Shown: piece after piece, positions 15,601 to 28,552 of the stretch
Layout of the letters: the number at the start of each line of letters is the position of its first letter
Position numbering within the stretch: position 1 is the first letter of the stretch
DNA from: Himantopus leucocephalus
Taxonomy: Eukaryota; Chordata; Aves; Charadriiformes; Recurvirostridae
Assembly (NCBI GenBank): GCA_003993805.1
Contig: RSEF01000006.1
Span: 22,831,676-22,895,675 of the forward strand
Reading direction: 5' to 3'
Length of the DNA: 64,000 nt
The notes under the pieces: model-generated
The model's input: only the letters and a program-made list of their open reading frames with translations
Databases searched by the model: none
Told to the model about the DNA's origin: nothing
Program-made: the position numbers and the translations under genes

Positions 15601-18600
15601 TGTGGGAAAGCAAAATAGAAAAAATAGCACTTAATTCCTTGAAGAAATTCCTACCTAACTGTTTCCTTTGGACACTCATCAGTGTCAAATAGGCACGCAG
15701 GATTTTCTGGATGGCCAAAAAGATGCTGGCACTAAATACGGATTTTTTTTAGTGCATGCAAGAGCTCAGTACATATTTCTAAATAATTATTTTAAATTTT
15801 GTTATTTCTATGTAAGTATAAGGAGAACTGGTACTGACTGTAGGCTCAGTAGGTTTTTCAGATGTATCTATTTAAAATGCAAATGTGTGTATATGTGAAT
15901 ATCAGGGTCTATGTCTATAAAAAGCCTCTTTAAATGTTCAAACTCCTAATTATTTTTTCAAAAGATTCCTGGGGATTCTTTCAGTCAGATCACCTTTCAA
16001 TTTTTAATTTACTTTATTAAAATCTTAATAAATCATCATATTGCCAACTTCTTTATCTGGAATTCATTAACATATCAGAAGATAATTTATCAGTCACATC
16101 TCATATATTGCTTCTCATACATCAATTTGTCATTTCTCTGCTTTCATTCTCCTTTGTATGAACTAAGAAAATCTTCTCTCATTTCAAATTTCTATTAATC
16201 CAGGACATAAAAATTTTAACTATTCAAAGTCATCTAAATGCTTAAATTAGCTAAGTTTACACATGCCAAATTTTTAAACTTTTTTTGGTTGATATATGAA
16301 AAATATTCTAAACTACTGAAGCATAGAAAAGTTTAAGTTTAAGATTCATCAATGCTGGCAAAATCTTGCAATAACAGATTAATAAATGTCTACATACAGC
16401 TAAGAACCATTTAGGTCTAACAGTATTAACAGTGTTGATATAGCAAGACTTCTGTTTTCTGTGCAGTCTTGGAGAAGTCGCTTAAGCCTCTCTGAATCCC
16501 AGAATTTTTCTGTAGGACATCAATCAGAAGAATGGAATAGTGCCCTAAGTAAACACCCTCCTTCCAGCATACATGAGGCACTATGGAACAATTACAGGTT
16601 GCCCTCACTTAGAAAATGCTGTTGTCCTATTGCATGGAAGTGTAGCAAAGATGAATCATTCAAGATTACAAGGCAACCTGGCACACACAAAGCCTAAGGT
16701 AGACAGATAAGTAACCACACATGCCTGAAGTGATCAAACTGATACTAAAAATGCTTTTGGTAGCTGGCCGTCTGCCTCCATTAGAAGCCAGGTTCTCATC
16801 TGCACTTACATTCAGGTGAAATACATAGTATCAAATTGCATCTACACCTTTTCTGAGTTTCCACTGCATAAATGAGATTCAGCCTTGAGACACCAGATAT
16901 TGTCTACAGGAACAGAGGTATATTTTACAAAATTCGGTTACAGTATGCAGACTATCATTAGATAGATGAGAACTCTATGTGGATTAGCAGCAACTGGAAA
17001 GTCACTAAGCCTGTATGTCAGTTAAACATATTATTGTCTGAATTTTGAAAAACACAAAAAAGCTAACTCTTGTGCACAATGGTTTTAGCAGATCCAAAAT
17101 AGTCCCATTTTAAAACTTTGTAATATAAACAGAGGGCTGATTGCATAAATATCTGATGAAACCCATCACAAATGATTACAAAAGCTATCTTATTTTGTAA
17201 TAGCACTTTTGCAGGAGCAAATATAGAAGAATTTATGGAACGGAGACACCAAGTAGAAGCAGAAGAGGCTGTAGATAATCTCTCAACATTTTGCAAGACT
17301 GCAACTATAAAAGACAGTTGTGAGCAACTGTGAGCAATGATTAATATGAGATTCATCTCACCTAACTTAAGATGATTACATTGTACCTACCTGCATATAA
17401 GTTTATTGTCTAGATCAATCTTACCCAAATTGCTGTCAATGAGAAGAGCAAATGAAGTGTTTATCTATAAACCTGGATGAAAACAACCATATTCATCCCC
17501 ACTCTGGCAACCAAAAAAGCTGTTGTGGCCATAAATAATTGTGGGAATTCAAGTAGAGATACTCTGTTTAATTCATATACCTCCTGTTTTTCATATGGCG
17601 TTGTGCTCTACATTCTTGGCTTTGTACTTGTATCCGATTTATTCAGTAGTGTTCTGGAAAGTACTCAAGAGAAAAATTTTCTACTAATTGCTGTTAATGA
17701 ACTCTTAAAAGGTGGCTACAATTAGCTCCTGACTTGTCTCAATGACCTCCTGAAACAGCAAATGCCAATGAATGATTATATTCCAGGAAAAAAAGTCCCT
17801 TTGTCCTTTATTTTCACTTTGAGACGACTAAAAAGAAGGCAGTAGTCATTTCTTACTAATCTTCTCACCTCAATCTAATCCCTATTATTCATCTTATTCA
17901 GACTGAATTATCCTGGTTCTTTTCACTCTCTCTCTGTCCTATAGAAGTACTACTATACCTTTAATCACTTTCTTAACACCTATCTGGACTCTTTCAGTCT
18001 CAGCTTTATCTTTCTTAGGCAGCTGTCAGAGAAGGCATTGGGATCACAAACATGCACAGGAAAACAAGTAACAGTTTCTTACATAGGGTTTCTCAGATTA
18101 CCAGTGAGCCTGTGCACTTAACTTGTTCATTCCTTGAACTTAAAACCCAAGATGTTCTTGTATCAGTCTACAGACTGTAAATTATCTTCCACAGTACACA
18201 ATAATGAGGTAGAATTTGTGGAAGTTTCAAATGACAACACAAACTTGTAATCTCTTGTAAATATAATATAGTCATGAAAACAAAGTGGCAGACTGCCAGA
18301 GCAAACATTTTACAACTCCAGGGGAGTAGTGCAGGAAAATATTGCAAATTGTATGATAGAAAATACAGTCCTAACAGTCACAGAACCGAGAACAAGTATA
18401 GACAACAGAATGAGTTAAGAGAAAAGAACAAGTCATAGGAAATTAAAAAAATGGTAGAAAATTAGTTGCACTAGGGAATCTGCCTAGGTGGAAGGAGGAA
18501 AAATGATAAGAGAAAGATACTTCAAGAGATCAGAGATATTTTACCCTGGCAAAAGTGTCAGAGAAAATAAATTCCCGTTAAACCCATATAAAATTTTGTT

Positions 18601-19659
18601 CTGAATCCTATTAAGTTTCTCTAAGAGACAGACATCCTTTCCACCCTTTCCCTTCCCCACCAAAGAAATGCACAATGATCAAATGAGATCTTTTACTCCT
18701 CTATATCAAGTTGGATGCCAAGCAGAAAACATTAAACAACTTTTCCTGGAAAAAAAAATTAACTGTCTTTGTAAAGTTCTATTGTTGGTCAGAAAAAAAA
18801 GAAAAAGGTGGTGTAACACAGCCGAATGATCTTGGAAGTCAGATCACCACTCTAAGTCATGAAAGATTTCCACATTTTTCATATAGCATTGATAGAGTAT
18901 GTGGGCCAACTTAATGTTACTTGATATCAACCTAGTTAAATGAGGGATAAATGTGAGTCACATTTGCTTGAAAAATTTGCAGATATTTCAAGTTAAAGAA
19001 AAAAGAAGAGACTAAGCATTCTGTCAGAGAGCTTCTTAAACAGAGTCTGCATGACCACAGGGGGAAAACAAACAAAAAAAAAAGTGCAAAGTTTTGCAGA
19101 GAACGGGGGAAAAAAAAAAAGTAGGAATATAGATGAGCCAAGTTCACCGAAACAATCATTCTCTTTGAATCAAAGTTTTTTAAATGTTTTTTAGACAAAT
19201 TTTGTAGCACCAGGATGACATCAAGTGGCTACTCAAGCCAATTACTTCACACTTGCTGGAAACAGTCATTATGACATCTCCTTAATAAGCTATTCCTACT
19301 GTGTAAACATAATTTTATTACCAAAAACTGCTTCTATTTTAAATTCAATTTTTGCATGTCTTAATTTCAAGTCCTCCGTGATTTCCTCAAGCCTTCTCCA
19401 GAAATAATAAACGTAGAAACCTTCCAGCTCACGAAATAAATCTCTTTCACCTAATAACTTTCAATTCAGGAAATCAGAAATACAGATTTATTTGGATTTA
19501 ACAGTTCTATTAAACTTTGCAATAACTGAAATAATTAGGCTTATCTAGTCAGACTTTAACTAGAGGAGAAGAAATTAATTTAATACCTTAAAAGATCTTC
19601 TTGGTGTGTAAGGCAGATTATTAGTAATTGAAAGAAACATCACAGCTTAATACAGTAAG
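6617..19659. other. noncoding AT-rich stretch
   Basis: No gene, RNA gene or clear mobile element recognised over about 13 kb. It contains an (AC)8 tract at 8423-8438, a T/G-rich tract near 10052-10078, an isolated strong donor-like CAAGGTAAGTA near 11714, and a relatively GC-richer patch at 14480-14700. ORFs here are all below 110 codons and show no domain or codon pattern that I recognise. Confidence 0.55.
8423..8438. repeat. (AC)8 microsatellite
   Basis: Eight uninterrupted AC units, followed by a short interrupted continuation (TCATCACACACA). Confidence 0.9.
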
Positions 19660-19838
19660 AATGATCATTCACTGGAACAACCTCCCCAGCAACATGATAG
19701 AATCCCCATTGCTGGAGATTTTCAAGATGTGGTTGGACACAGTGCTAGATAATCTTATATAGGCTCCCTTTCTCATGAAAGGTTGGACCAGATGATCTTT
19801 GGAGGTCTCTTCCAACCTGGGCTATTCTATATTCTAGA
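19660..19838 (+). mobile_element. CR1 LINE 3'-end fragment
   Basis: The stretch resembles the last part of avian CR1. It has a segment corresponding to the end of the ORF2 frame (TGGAACAACCTCCCCAGCAA), then the 3' UTR-like GGTTGGACCAGATGATCTTT and GGTCTCTTCCAACCTGGGC, and ends in the repeated ATTCTAT motif. It is 5'-truncated and diverged, so it is an old, dead copy. Confidence 0.85.
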
Positions 19839-20154
19839 AAAATAATAGCTGTAGCTTCTGATAAGCTTGTATTAAGGCTATAAAAATGTGACAACCAGTT
19901 TAAAACTAGTTAATGGATAAACACTTCAAGTACCTTTTGACTCTATTAATAAGGTGATTCACTACAGTTTGTGTTTCTCAAAATTTTATTCCAAGAAATG
20001 TCCATCTTCAAACATGGCAGTAAGGGTTATAGCCCAAAACAGAATTTGCAGACAACCAAATATCTAAGAGCATTTGTATTTCAAGACTGTGACCTTAAAA
20101 GTTTACACATTTCCTTTCTAGCTGTTACACAGAATTTAAGAGAGTCTTCTCAAA

Positions 20155-20187
20155 GGAAAAAAAAAAAAACCAACCCAAAGCCTAAAT
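20155..20187. repeat. A/C-rich low-complexity tract
   Basis: A run of A followed by a degenerate A/C segment (CCAACCCAAAGCC). It is one of several such tracts in the window and could be a decayed poly-A tail, although no insertion is recognisable beside it. Confidence 0.5.
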
Positions 20188-20374
20188 AGCAGAAGTAATG
20201 GAATCTTCCTATGAATTTGTATCCTTTGATCCCCCTACCAAGCTTCACTCACAAAAGCCTCACCCTTATGCCAAAGAATGAGGTATATTCTGCCTACTTT
20301 TCCTTTAGTGGGATGTTATTTTGAATAGATCTCCTGCATCTAAGTACCACTTTCCACAGATCTGCTGTGTAGTG

Positions 20375-20916
20375 AGGTAGACATGCTGGAGGGGACGGAT
20401 GCCATCCAGAGAGACCTGGACAGGCTGGAGAGGTGGGCCCATGACAACCTCATGAAGTTCAACAAGGCCAAGTGCAAGGTCCTACATCTGGGTCGGGGCA
20501 ATCCCAAGCACAAATACAAGCTCGACGGAGAATGGGTTGAGAGCAGGAGAAGGACCTGGGAATGCTGATTGATGAGAAGCTCAGCATGAGCCGGGAATGC
20601 ACAATCGCAGCCCAGAAAGCCAACCATATCCTGGGCTGCACCAGAAGTGTGGTCAGCAGGTCAAGGGAGGCAATTCTTCCCCTCTACTCTGCTCTGGTGA
20701 GACCCCACCCAGAATATTGGATCCAGCTATGGAGCCCCCAACATAGGAAAGACATGGACCTGTNNNNNNNNNNNNNNNNNNNNNNNNNNNNNNNNNNNNN
20801 NNNNNNNNNNNNNNNNNNNNNNNNNNNNNNNNNNNNNNNNNNNNNNNNNNNNNNNNNNNNNNNAACTAGCTGATCTTTAAGGTCCCTTCCAACCTAAACC
20901 ATTCTACGACTCTGTC
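20375..20916 (+). mobile_element. CR1 LINE fragment (ORF2 C-terminus and 3' UTR), interrupted by an assembly gap
   Basis: Before the gap, the translation shows the typical C-terminal part of CR1 ORF2, with the stretches [10 protein letters not shown] and [17 protein letters not shown], then in another frame ILGC and ILPLYSALVRPH. A frameshift near 20560 separates these two frames, so the copy is inactive. After the gap, 20864-20916 is the CR1 3' end (TGATCTTTAAGGTCCCTTCC, then ATTCTACGAC). The other long CR1 copy in this window (28553-29274) spans the same interval with about 395 bases, which suggests the 100-N gap is really about that size. Confidence 0.93.
20764..20863. other. assembly gap of 100 N
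   Basis: Exactly 100 N inside a CR1 element, the conventional placeholder for a gap of unknown length. Confidence 0.99.
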
Positions 20917-21047
20917 TCATAGGAATTTAAGTACATTTCAAATTTGCTTGAAAGTAACTATCATTTCAAACGTTATAGGTGCAATGACCAGATGGAGAGA
21001 AACAGAGACACATCATTACCAAGTAAGCCTTGTTTCATCAACAAGTT

Positions 21048-21118
21048 AGTAAAAAAACAAAAAAAGAAAAAAAAAATACCCAAACAAAACCCAAAACAAA
21101 ACCGCCACACCCAAATTC
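21048..21118. repeat. A/C-rich low-complexity tract
   Basis: A-rich sequence grading into AAAACCC-type repeats over about 70 bases. It resembles the tracts at 30464, 57958 and 61646. Confidence 0.7.
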
Positions 21119-22717
21119 CAAATCCCTCATTATTGCCCTAGACAGATATCAATTTTCAAGGTGTCTGTTTCCATCCTTTCTCTTGCTCTCCCAATGTCCT
21201 ATATTAATTTATTGAAGGCTAAGTGTCTTCCACATTTCTTTTGTTCTTTCCTTTTCCCCCAGTCTACATGTACTTGAAAAGATTATCCACTCTGAAGATG
21301 CTTTGCAAAATATACCTACAGGATTTTTGTCCAAACCTTGTCTTGCAGCAGTTTCTACTCTGCTTGCACGTCAACTAGTATCTTCATTCAAATACTCAAA
21401 TGTCACCAAGCTGTCGAGTTCTGCCAAGAGTTCCTCTAAGTTATGTTGTCATGTTTTTATTTAAAAGCTCTGATTGACTCTTCGAAAGATGTTTTTATCT
21501 GCTATGAAGCCCACAGTAACCAGATCTGTGATAATTCCTAGAAAAGCAGGCCTTAAGGAAGTTACTTATCTGGAAGAACTAGGCTGCCCTTCAGAGTATG
21601 ATAATCACCCAAACACCCTCAAGGACTTTTCTAACAAGACAGTCACCTTGTCTTGCCTGAGCTTTGGGGTTTCAGAGCCGGACTTGATGAGGAATGACAG
21701 CTCTTAGTCATGGCAGGCTCTGGAACTAATAAACTTCTTTTAGATGACAGATAGAAAACCTGCTGCATTTAATCTGTGATTTTATGGTACTGGGTATAAT
21801 ACACATTTTTTAAAAGTATTTGTCCTCTAAATATCTACACTTTTTTTACTCCAATCATTTATTCATATCGAAAGTAGTTTTAGAACAACATAAGCACTAG
21901 GGTTGTAGGCATTATCAGTACTAATTTAGTCAGTGTTATAGTACTAGCAACCTAGTGATCACCAGTGGCAATATAAACGCTTGATTCTGTTTTCACTGAA
22001 AGTCACAGCAAAATGCATGAGTTTTAACAGAAATAGACTTGAGGTCCTAACATTCTTAATACTTTATTTTTGAATTTTTAAAGTATTTCCTTTTAGTAAA
22101 ACACTGCAAATTCCAGCATCTGTAAAGTTCAGGCCATTATCCCTTTGAAGACTTCAAACTATTGCTAGCAGCTTAGTCTTACAAGTATCTGGCCAAGTGT
22201 TTAACTGAAGTAGTTCAATCGGCTTTTTCTAGTAGTATTGCCTTTTTATGTCCACCTTTGGTAGCTCTACCAATTAATTTTCTTTCCTTGCTGCAAGATT
22301 GAAAGGATGTTCGTTCATAATCACTTTGCTTTTCTTTGTTCAGAATATTTTTGGACTTTCACTTTTAGGGCAAACGAGAGTGAATTGTAAGCTTTGAAAG
22401 TATATTTGATTGTGCTAACCAACTGATATAATTAAGTCATTCGCTGTAGAACACTGTTGGAGAATGGAAGCATGGGGCACTCACCTAAAGCACTTTATAC
22501 ACATTACATCAAACAGTATTTGATAAATAGCTATAAACATTAAATAGCCACACCACAAAACCTAAAAGATAGACAGGACATCTTATTTCTTAATAAAGGA
22601 CAGATATAATCAAATAGGAAACCTGTTCTTATTGTTGTCAGATGCATGTTCCAGTTTCTGTAATTTATTTTTCAAAGCTTTCAGGTGGTTTTTTTTTCTC
22701 TAAATTAAGGCTAATAG

Positions 22718-22790
22718 TGTGTGAGTGTTAGAGAGAGAGCATGAGCAAGCACAGGAAGAAAGAGAGTGAGAGCACGTGTGCACACAAAAA
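22718..22790. repeat. GT/GA-rich low-complexity tract
   Basis: Interrupted GTGTGTGAGTGTT, then GAGAGAGAGC and AGAAAGAGAGTGAGAG, ending in a GTGTGCACAC palindrome. This looks like a decayed compound microsatellite. Confidence 0.6.
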
Positions 22791-23599
22791 GTGCTGAAAG
22801 TCATTTCCCACAGGCTTGCACTATAATGATGGAAACAATCTCAGAGCAAAAAACTGTAGCTACTTAAGAACCTCTTTTGGGGTTCCTTTTTAACAATAAT
22901 TCAACATGTTTGCCAATACTGACTTCATTGGGAAATTCAAACTTTTCCAAGTACAGGAGAAAAGCAACAAAGGGATTGTAATGCAGCATTCAGCATAAAG
23001 CCAGAGAGAGATGCTTTCTTTCCATATTCCAAGAGAATTTGCTTCCTCGTTTTCTTTTGGCACAGAAAACACTGAGAAAGAGAATGTGGTCTGAGTATCA
23101 AACAGGATGATTGGATACCTTCCTTTTTAAGGATGGGGAAGGACCTTTACTCGCAGACAAGAGGAAGAAATGAATTAGAGAAGTTGAGATAATGGGGAAA
23201 AAACCAGTATTTTTATGATTCTGTGAATACTTATTTTCACTAAGTATTGAATTCTAAACTGATATGAAATGTTACATTAAAAACAGTACATATAAAAATC
23301 GGGGTTTAGTGCAATTTACTCATCAGAATACAGTCAATATTAGTTTTGGAAGCCACAGGATACCAGTCCCACTTAGTAATCAATGGATGTTATCTCAGAA
23401 AAAAGTTACTTTGACAGAAATGTGGTGCTTACACTGAACTGTCATTATTTAAATGAAAATATTTTCTTGGAAGAACTATTATTGTGCTGGTTGTTAATAT
23501 CTTAAGAAAGACAAAGATGATCATTTTAGGCCCTAAATGTTGATTATTGGCTGGTAGCATCTGATGATACACACAGATGTTTTAATAAAGACAGGCAAA

Positions 23600-23935
23600 A
23601 AGATGTTTTATATTTTCCGCATCATGGGAAAGCAATCGGACAAAACCGCTTCATTTTACCACAAAAGGCTTAATTCCCTAACTCCTTTGCATTTCATAAC
23701 AATAATTTACGCCTGTTCAAAGGGTATGCAATTTGTTACCAAACTGGACTGGTTTCATTTAACACTTAATTTCACTCTGCATACGTGCAAATTAATACGT
23801 GAAGTGCAAACCGGTAGAGAATTAGGATTCAAGGCACAAAATTATTGTCTGGTGATTAAAATTTCATAATGCACTTGTAGAATGAAAGTTCATCCGAGGC
23901 AATTCCTGAGTACAACTAAGTACACGTGAAGATAT
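23600..23935. promoter_or_regulatory. candidate cis-regulatory patch with retained CpGs
   Basis: At least nine CpG dinucleotides occur in about 330 bases, clearly denser than the surrounding AT-rich DNA. Motifs include octamer-like TTTGCAT with AACAAT nearby (23688-23708), TTCAAAGGG (TCF/LEF-like) and TGCAAATTAAT. A 101-codon ORF (23564-23869) crosses it, but the protein looks random. Regulatory function is an inference from composition and motifs. Confidence 0.3.
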
Positions 23936-26900
23936 TTGAAAGTCTTAGTTCTGTCACCTGGCAAGAGGACAGAGGTTTGGGTTAGCCAAAGGATGTAAAC
24001 TAGATAGGAGTTATTCCCGGAAAGGTGTCCAGAAATAGCTGTTCCCACCCAGCTGTCTCCAACTCTGTACCACTGGAATGTCCTACGGAAAATAGGCAGC
24101 AAAACCAAAGTATAACAAAACTTATGAGCCCAAGTTTCCTTGTGGACTTTGCCTCCAGATCTGAAGAAATTAAACGCTGTCACAGGCAAAGCAGTCTTAT
24201 CACTCAGGGAATTATTTTTTACTTAATTTAATTTATTGCAAATTAACACTTCTAATCACTGATTCAGGTACTGGGAAAAAGAAAATGCAAGTAATTAAAC
24301 AAACACTTGTGGAAACATCTTTCTTCCCCCTTCCCCAGGCTCAGCCCAAGGCAAACTCCTACCCTCTCCCACTTGCAAGTCTCAACTTCCGTTATTTTCA
24401 CCACGGGTTATGTTCTGTCCATACCAATTCCCTCAGTGAGGTGATGGACAGTGCAGGAGGTTGGCATCAAATGTGTAATGGTTTCATTCTGCAACCCATT
24501 TCCTGGGCCAGGAAAACGAGATACACAAACAATGACTGAAGATAACTGGAAGAAGAAATTTGTGTTACAGGAACATCCAGGCACCAGTATTTGTAGAGAA
24601 TAAGGAAGCTTTCTCCTGGGGAGACTAAATTGGCACTAGATTTCTTAATTATTTTGGACTTCTTTAAATTATCAAAAAGAAAAGGTAAAGTCCCTAGAAA
24701 AAAAGTTGTCATGCAAATTTGCTGCAAGCACAGCATGAGCCCCATCAGGCAGATTCTAAGGTAAGAGGACTTGACTTCAAACTTAAAAGCTATAGGAAGT
24801 GTTTGTGTGGTGCTGAACCAGAGCTAAAAGGCTATCCTGCAGCTAGAATGATTTTTAAAAAAAATTCAGCTTCAGAAAAAGTAAAGGTCTTTCCATAAAG
24901 GGAAATTACATTTTACACGGTCTAGAAGACAGTGTAAAGAAACAGAATAGATAACAAATAGCTGGTGTGTGTAATCTTCAGGCCAGGAAAAAGCTGAACA
25001 GATATAAAATTAATTTGCAGTTTCCACACCAACAAGAGTGATTACATGCTTTAATATGAAACACCTAATTTGGGTGCCTAAACTAAGAAATCAAGTTTCT
25101 ATGCAGAAACACAGAAGCTTCCTGTGTTTCTATACGTACTATAACATCCAAGCATTAATTTCCCTTGCGCTCCACTGCAAAGAAAACATAAGGCTGTGCT
25201 TTTGACCCAACCTCTGCTTCAAAAGGCATGTATATGACATCACTTTATTCTTTCTTACTAACAAAATGAAATCAGCATCTAGTGGCAACACCCTGACAGC
25301 AATGACCTCCAGGAATTAATTGATTTCTATTGATTTCTTCATTGCCAGGATTTCACTCATTCATGACAGAATAAAGTGAAAAATTTCAGGACTTGTTTTC
25401 ACATCAGGAGAGTCAGCCTACATGGAAGAATGCAAGATTGTGCTGATATATCCATGCTAACTTGGGTTCCAAATGCAATAGAGATGAGTTACTGCATTGT
25501 TCTGCCCTGGGCAACTTACTCTGCTTTATCAGCAAAGCAACTAGCCTAAGAAAACATTGATCTTCTAAAGCTATAGTACTTTCGAGATCTAAGCAAGTAC
25601 ACAGTAGTGTATTGTGCCATGTCAACACTTGCCAACAGTTGAATTTATGTGAAAATATGGAGGTCAGTCTTCTAGGCTGACTTCTCTGGTTTGCACCAAA
25701 ATATAAGCAAGAACTAATTGGATGAACACAACAAAAATGACTGAGGAGAAAAAAGGAAAAGAAATGGGAAGATTACGACAACTAAGATCTCAGTGTAGTT
25801 ACGTACGTATGCTTATGAATGGTTGCAGCTCAGTGGCAGCGGATGGGGAGATTTTGCAGTCTCTCTGCTACTTCCCCATCATTTGTCACAAATTGCATGC
25901 CGTACAGGTCTGAGCTGGGAAAAAGATTGTACAGTCTAATTTTACTGCAAATGAAATTTACATTTTGAATGGCTATATTTGTTCATTTGTATTTTCAGTT
26001 TGTCTTTTATATGACTGTAAAAGATGTGAATGTATCCAGGCAACATCTCTGGAGGAAGGGGTGAGTTCTCTACTCTAAAATTCATCACCCAGCCAATCTT
26101 AAATAGCCAGTGTCTTTTGAATGCTGAAGTTCATTGCTACAGGTCTTTGAGTCTTTGAGCAATGCAAAAACACCCGTAATTAATGGATGTAAAAAGTAAA
26201 GTCTCAACATGAAAATTTTCTTCTGACTGTATGCTATGTACTGGTTTTGTCTATTACTTTAGCTTCAAGAGCCAGTGCTTATACTAAAATAATATGTTTT
26301 AGGTTTTCTCATTAATGCAGTATACAAGCAACATCTAGCATGAAGATAGCAAAAGATACTACAAAAGATACTTCTTTCTGTCTCTGGACAATATACACTG
26401 ACCGTTTATATATTGTCCATCTCAGGCAAATACAAATTCATCATAGGAATAGGTCAGGGACGAGAACCACTCATGCAGTGTTGATGGTGAACATATTCAT
26501 GAAAATATGCCCTGTCATAATATTTTCTACAGCTTCTCTGGATCTAATGCACATCTATACTGGTAATTTCAACATAAGAGGTAATGCAGACTGTCTTCAT
26601 CTTGCTAATTACAGTTTGCAGTATCAGACCCATGCCAGTGAGAAATTAAACAGTTGAATAAATAGTGCAAAACTCTTCATACCCTTGTCATAGGAAAGCA
26701 AAAGATAGTGCAATGTGTAACTCAAATTAGGGTAGACATGCAACAGATCATTCACCTTTAAGTGTGAGCCTTAAAATTTACAACAAAGACTGTGGTAAAA
26801 AACAAAAGAAATGAAGAACCTATGGTGACAGATGCACGGCAAGATTATAATATTTAAACATAAATACAGTTCATAATATTTAAATATAAAAAAAATTATC

Positions 26901-28552
26901 TCCTCCTCGAAGTAAATTGCAGTGTCACTGCAAATCAAAATTACAGCACAGGTTCTGGTGCTCAGACATCCAGCTTCTTGTGTAAGAATAGTTTTGTTTA
27001 TACATGTTAAATATCAAAAACAAATTAATGTCTCCCTCTAGTCTGTTTTTTATTCTCACTGACCTTTTGCTCTTCTAATTTATAGGGATCTCAAGCTATC
27101 CTAAAGTTGTTCTATTTTTTCATTGTTTTAACTAAGTTCACCTTAATGACAGCAAAAGGAATAGAAAAAACTTTATTTTAAGCAAACAAACCTAGGAGTC
27201 TGTTGAGCTGGCAGATCTTCCTGAGCTCTCACAGCTTTAATTTTAACATTGAAAGGCTAATCAAGTTGCATCTTGAAACTCTGAAATGTTACTTCCTGCT
27301 GCTAGATTCAGGGCTGGTAATTACACACTGTTTTTTATAAGGGGAGGGGAGGAATATCTGTATAGAGCCTTCTTACCTAAAATTGGCAGAATGCCTTTCT
27401 GCTATTCTAAGTCCACTCAAAGGCTTAGTTTGCTGCACTTTCATTTTTGTTAAGGTCATTATGCTCATGTGAAACCAGCTTCATTGCCTGAATTCAGCCC
27501 TTCTCAAGAAGTTCAGCTTGAATCTTGGAATGTACATAAAGCAGATATCTAACAATAGAAGTATTAAAAAAAATAGCTTAATTTTCTGAAGACTCTACAG
27601 TAATCAGGAAGATGTTGTACACTACAACGTTAATGTAAAGCATGTTTAGGGAACAAAATCCAATTAACTGTCTTTTGAGTCACAAATATTGCAATATTTG
27701 AATGCAACAACTACTCAGATGCTCTAAATACATTGTTTCCTCTATATGCCAGAAAGCATGTGTTCTTTGACTTTCATGTCCATAATGATCTTTAAATATG
27801 GACATAAAACACAAAAGACCTAACTGGTTTGATCATGACATTCTTAGAATGAGAAAAATTAAAGTGATGAATGTAAATAAAACAGTTCTTGCATCCTCCC
27901 ACTAAAATTATTCAAGCAAAGAAAAACAGTAGAACAATCTGAAATTTAGTTTAATGTCAGCAGGACATTTTCCAGCAGAACTACTTAGTGTATTTCTGAC
28001 TACTTCTTCTTCTAAGAAGAAGAAGAGAAAAAATCAGTAGATCTCTCAGCTCTCTGTATGTTGTTAACAAAAAACACAGAGGAAAGCCCAGAATTTGTCT
28101 TTGATGATTTCAGGTTTACTTGGGACTGAATCTCAGTCCTGTCCTTCTTGGCTGTTGTAACAGCTCTTATCTGCTCCTGGTGCAGTCATTGGAGGCAGCA
28201 AAAGAGCCATACTCTTAAGTTCAATGGGTGATTTTACTACCTGTACTCAGGCTGATTAATTCCTTTCAAATTGCTGCTTGTGGAAGAAAGCACCATTCAG
28301 ATACAAGCAAGGGAGACAGAAACTGAGTCTTACCTAATCTTTATTGCTACTAAAGTATATATGAAAAGGGTAATGGTAATATTACTTCATCCCTCACACA
28401 CACAGAGATGCTGTGCCTAGCACCTGGGATCTGGGAAGAATGGGTGCGATGTCAGTGTTAATTCATTGTGAATAATACAAAAAGTGAGATGCTGCCTGTG
28501 TCTGAGCACACAGAGGATCTATTCTATAGGAGACTGGAAAGGAGGAGATGAA

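Larger units (their letters stand above)
20917..28552. other. noncoding stretch with low-complexity tracts and one CpG-retaining patch
   Basis: No gene recognised. Contents noted separately: an A/C-rich tract at 21048, a GA/GT-rich tract near 22720, a CpG-retaining patch at 23600-23900, and a perfect 18-base palindrome at 27683. The remaining ORFs (at most about 105 codons) have no recognisable product. Confidence 0.55.

Noticed and set aside
20340..20627. Minus-strand ORF of 95 codons
   Set aside because: Antisense shadow of the CR1 ORF2 fragment.
23564..23869. 101-codon ORF on + (start at 23564)
   Set aside because: No domain, no splice context and a random-looking composition. Its openness coincides with a CpG-retaining patch better read as regulatory DNA.
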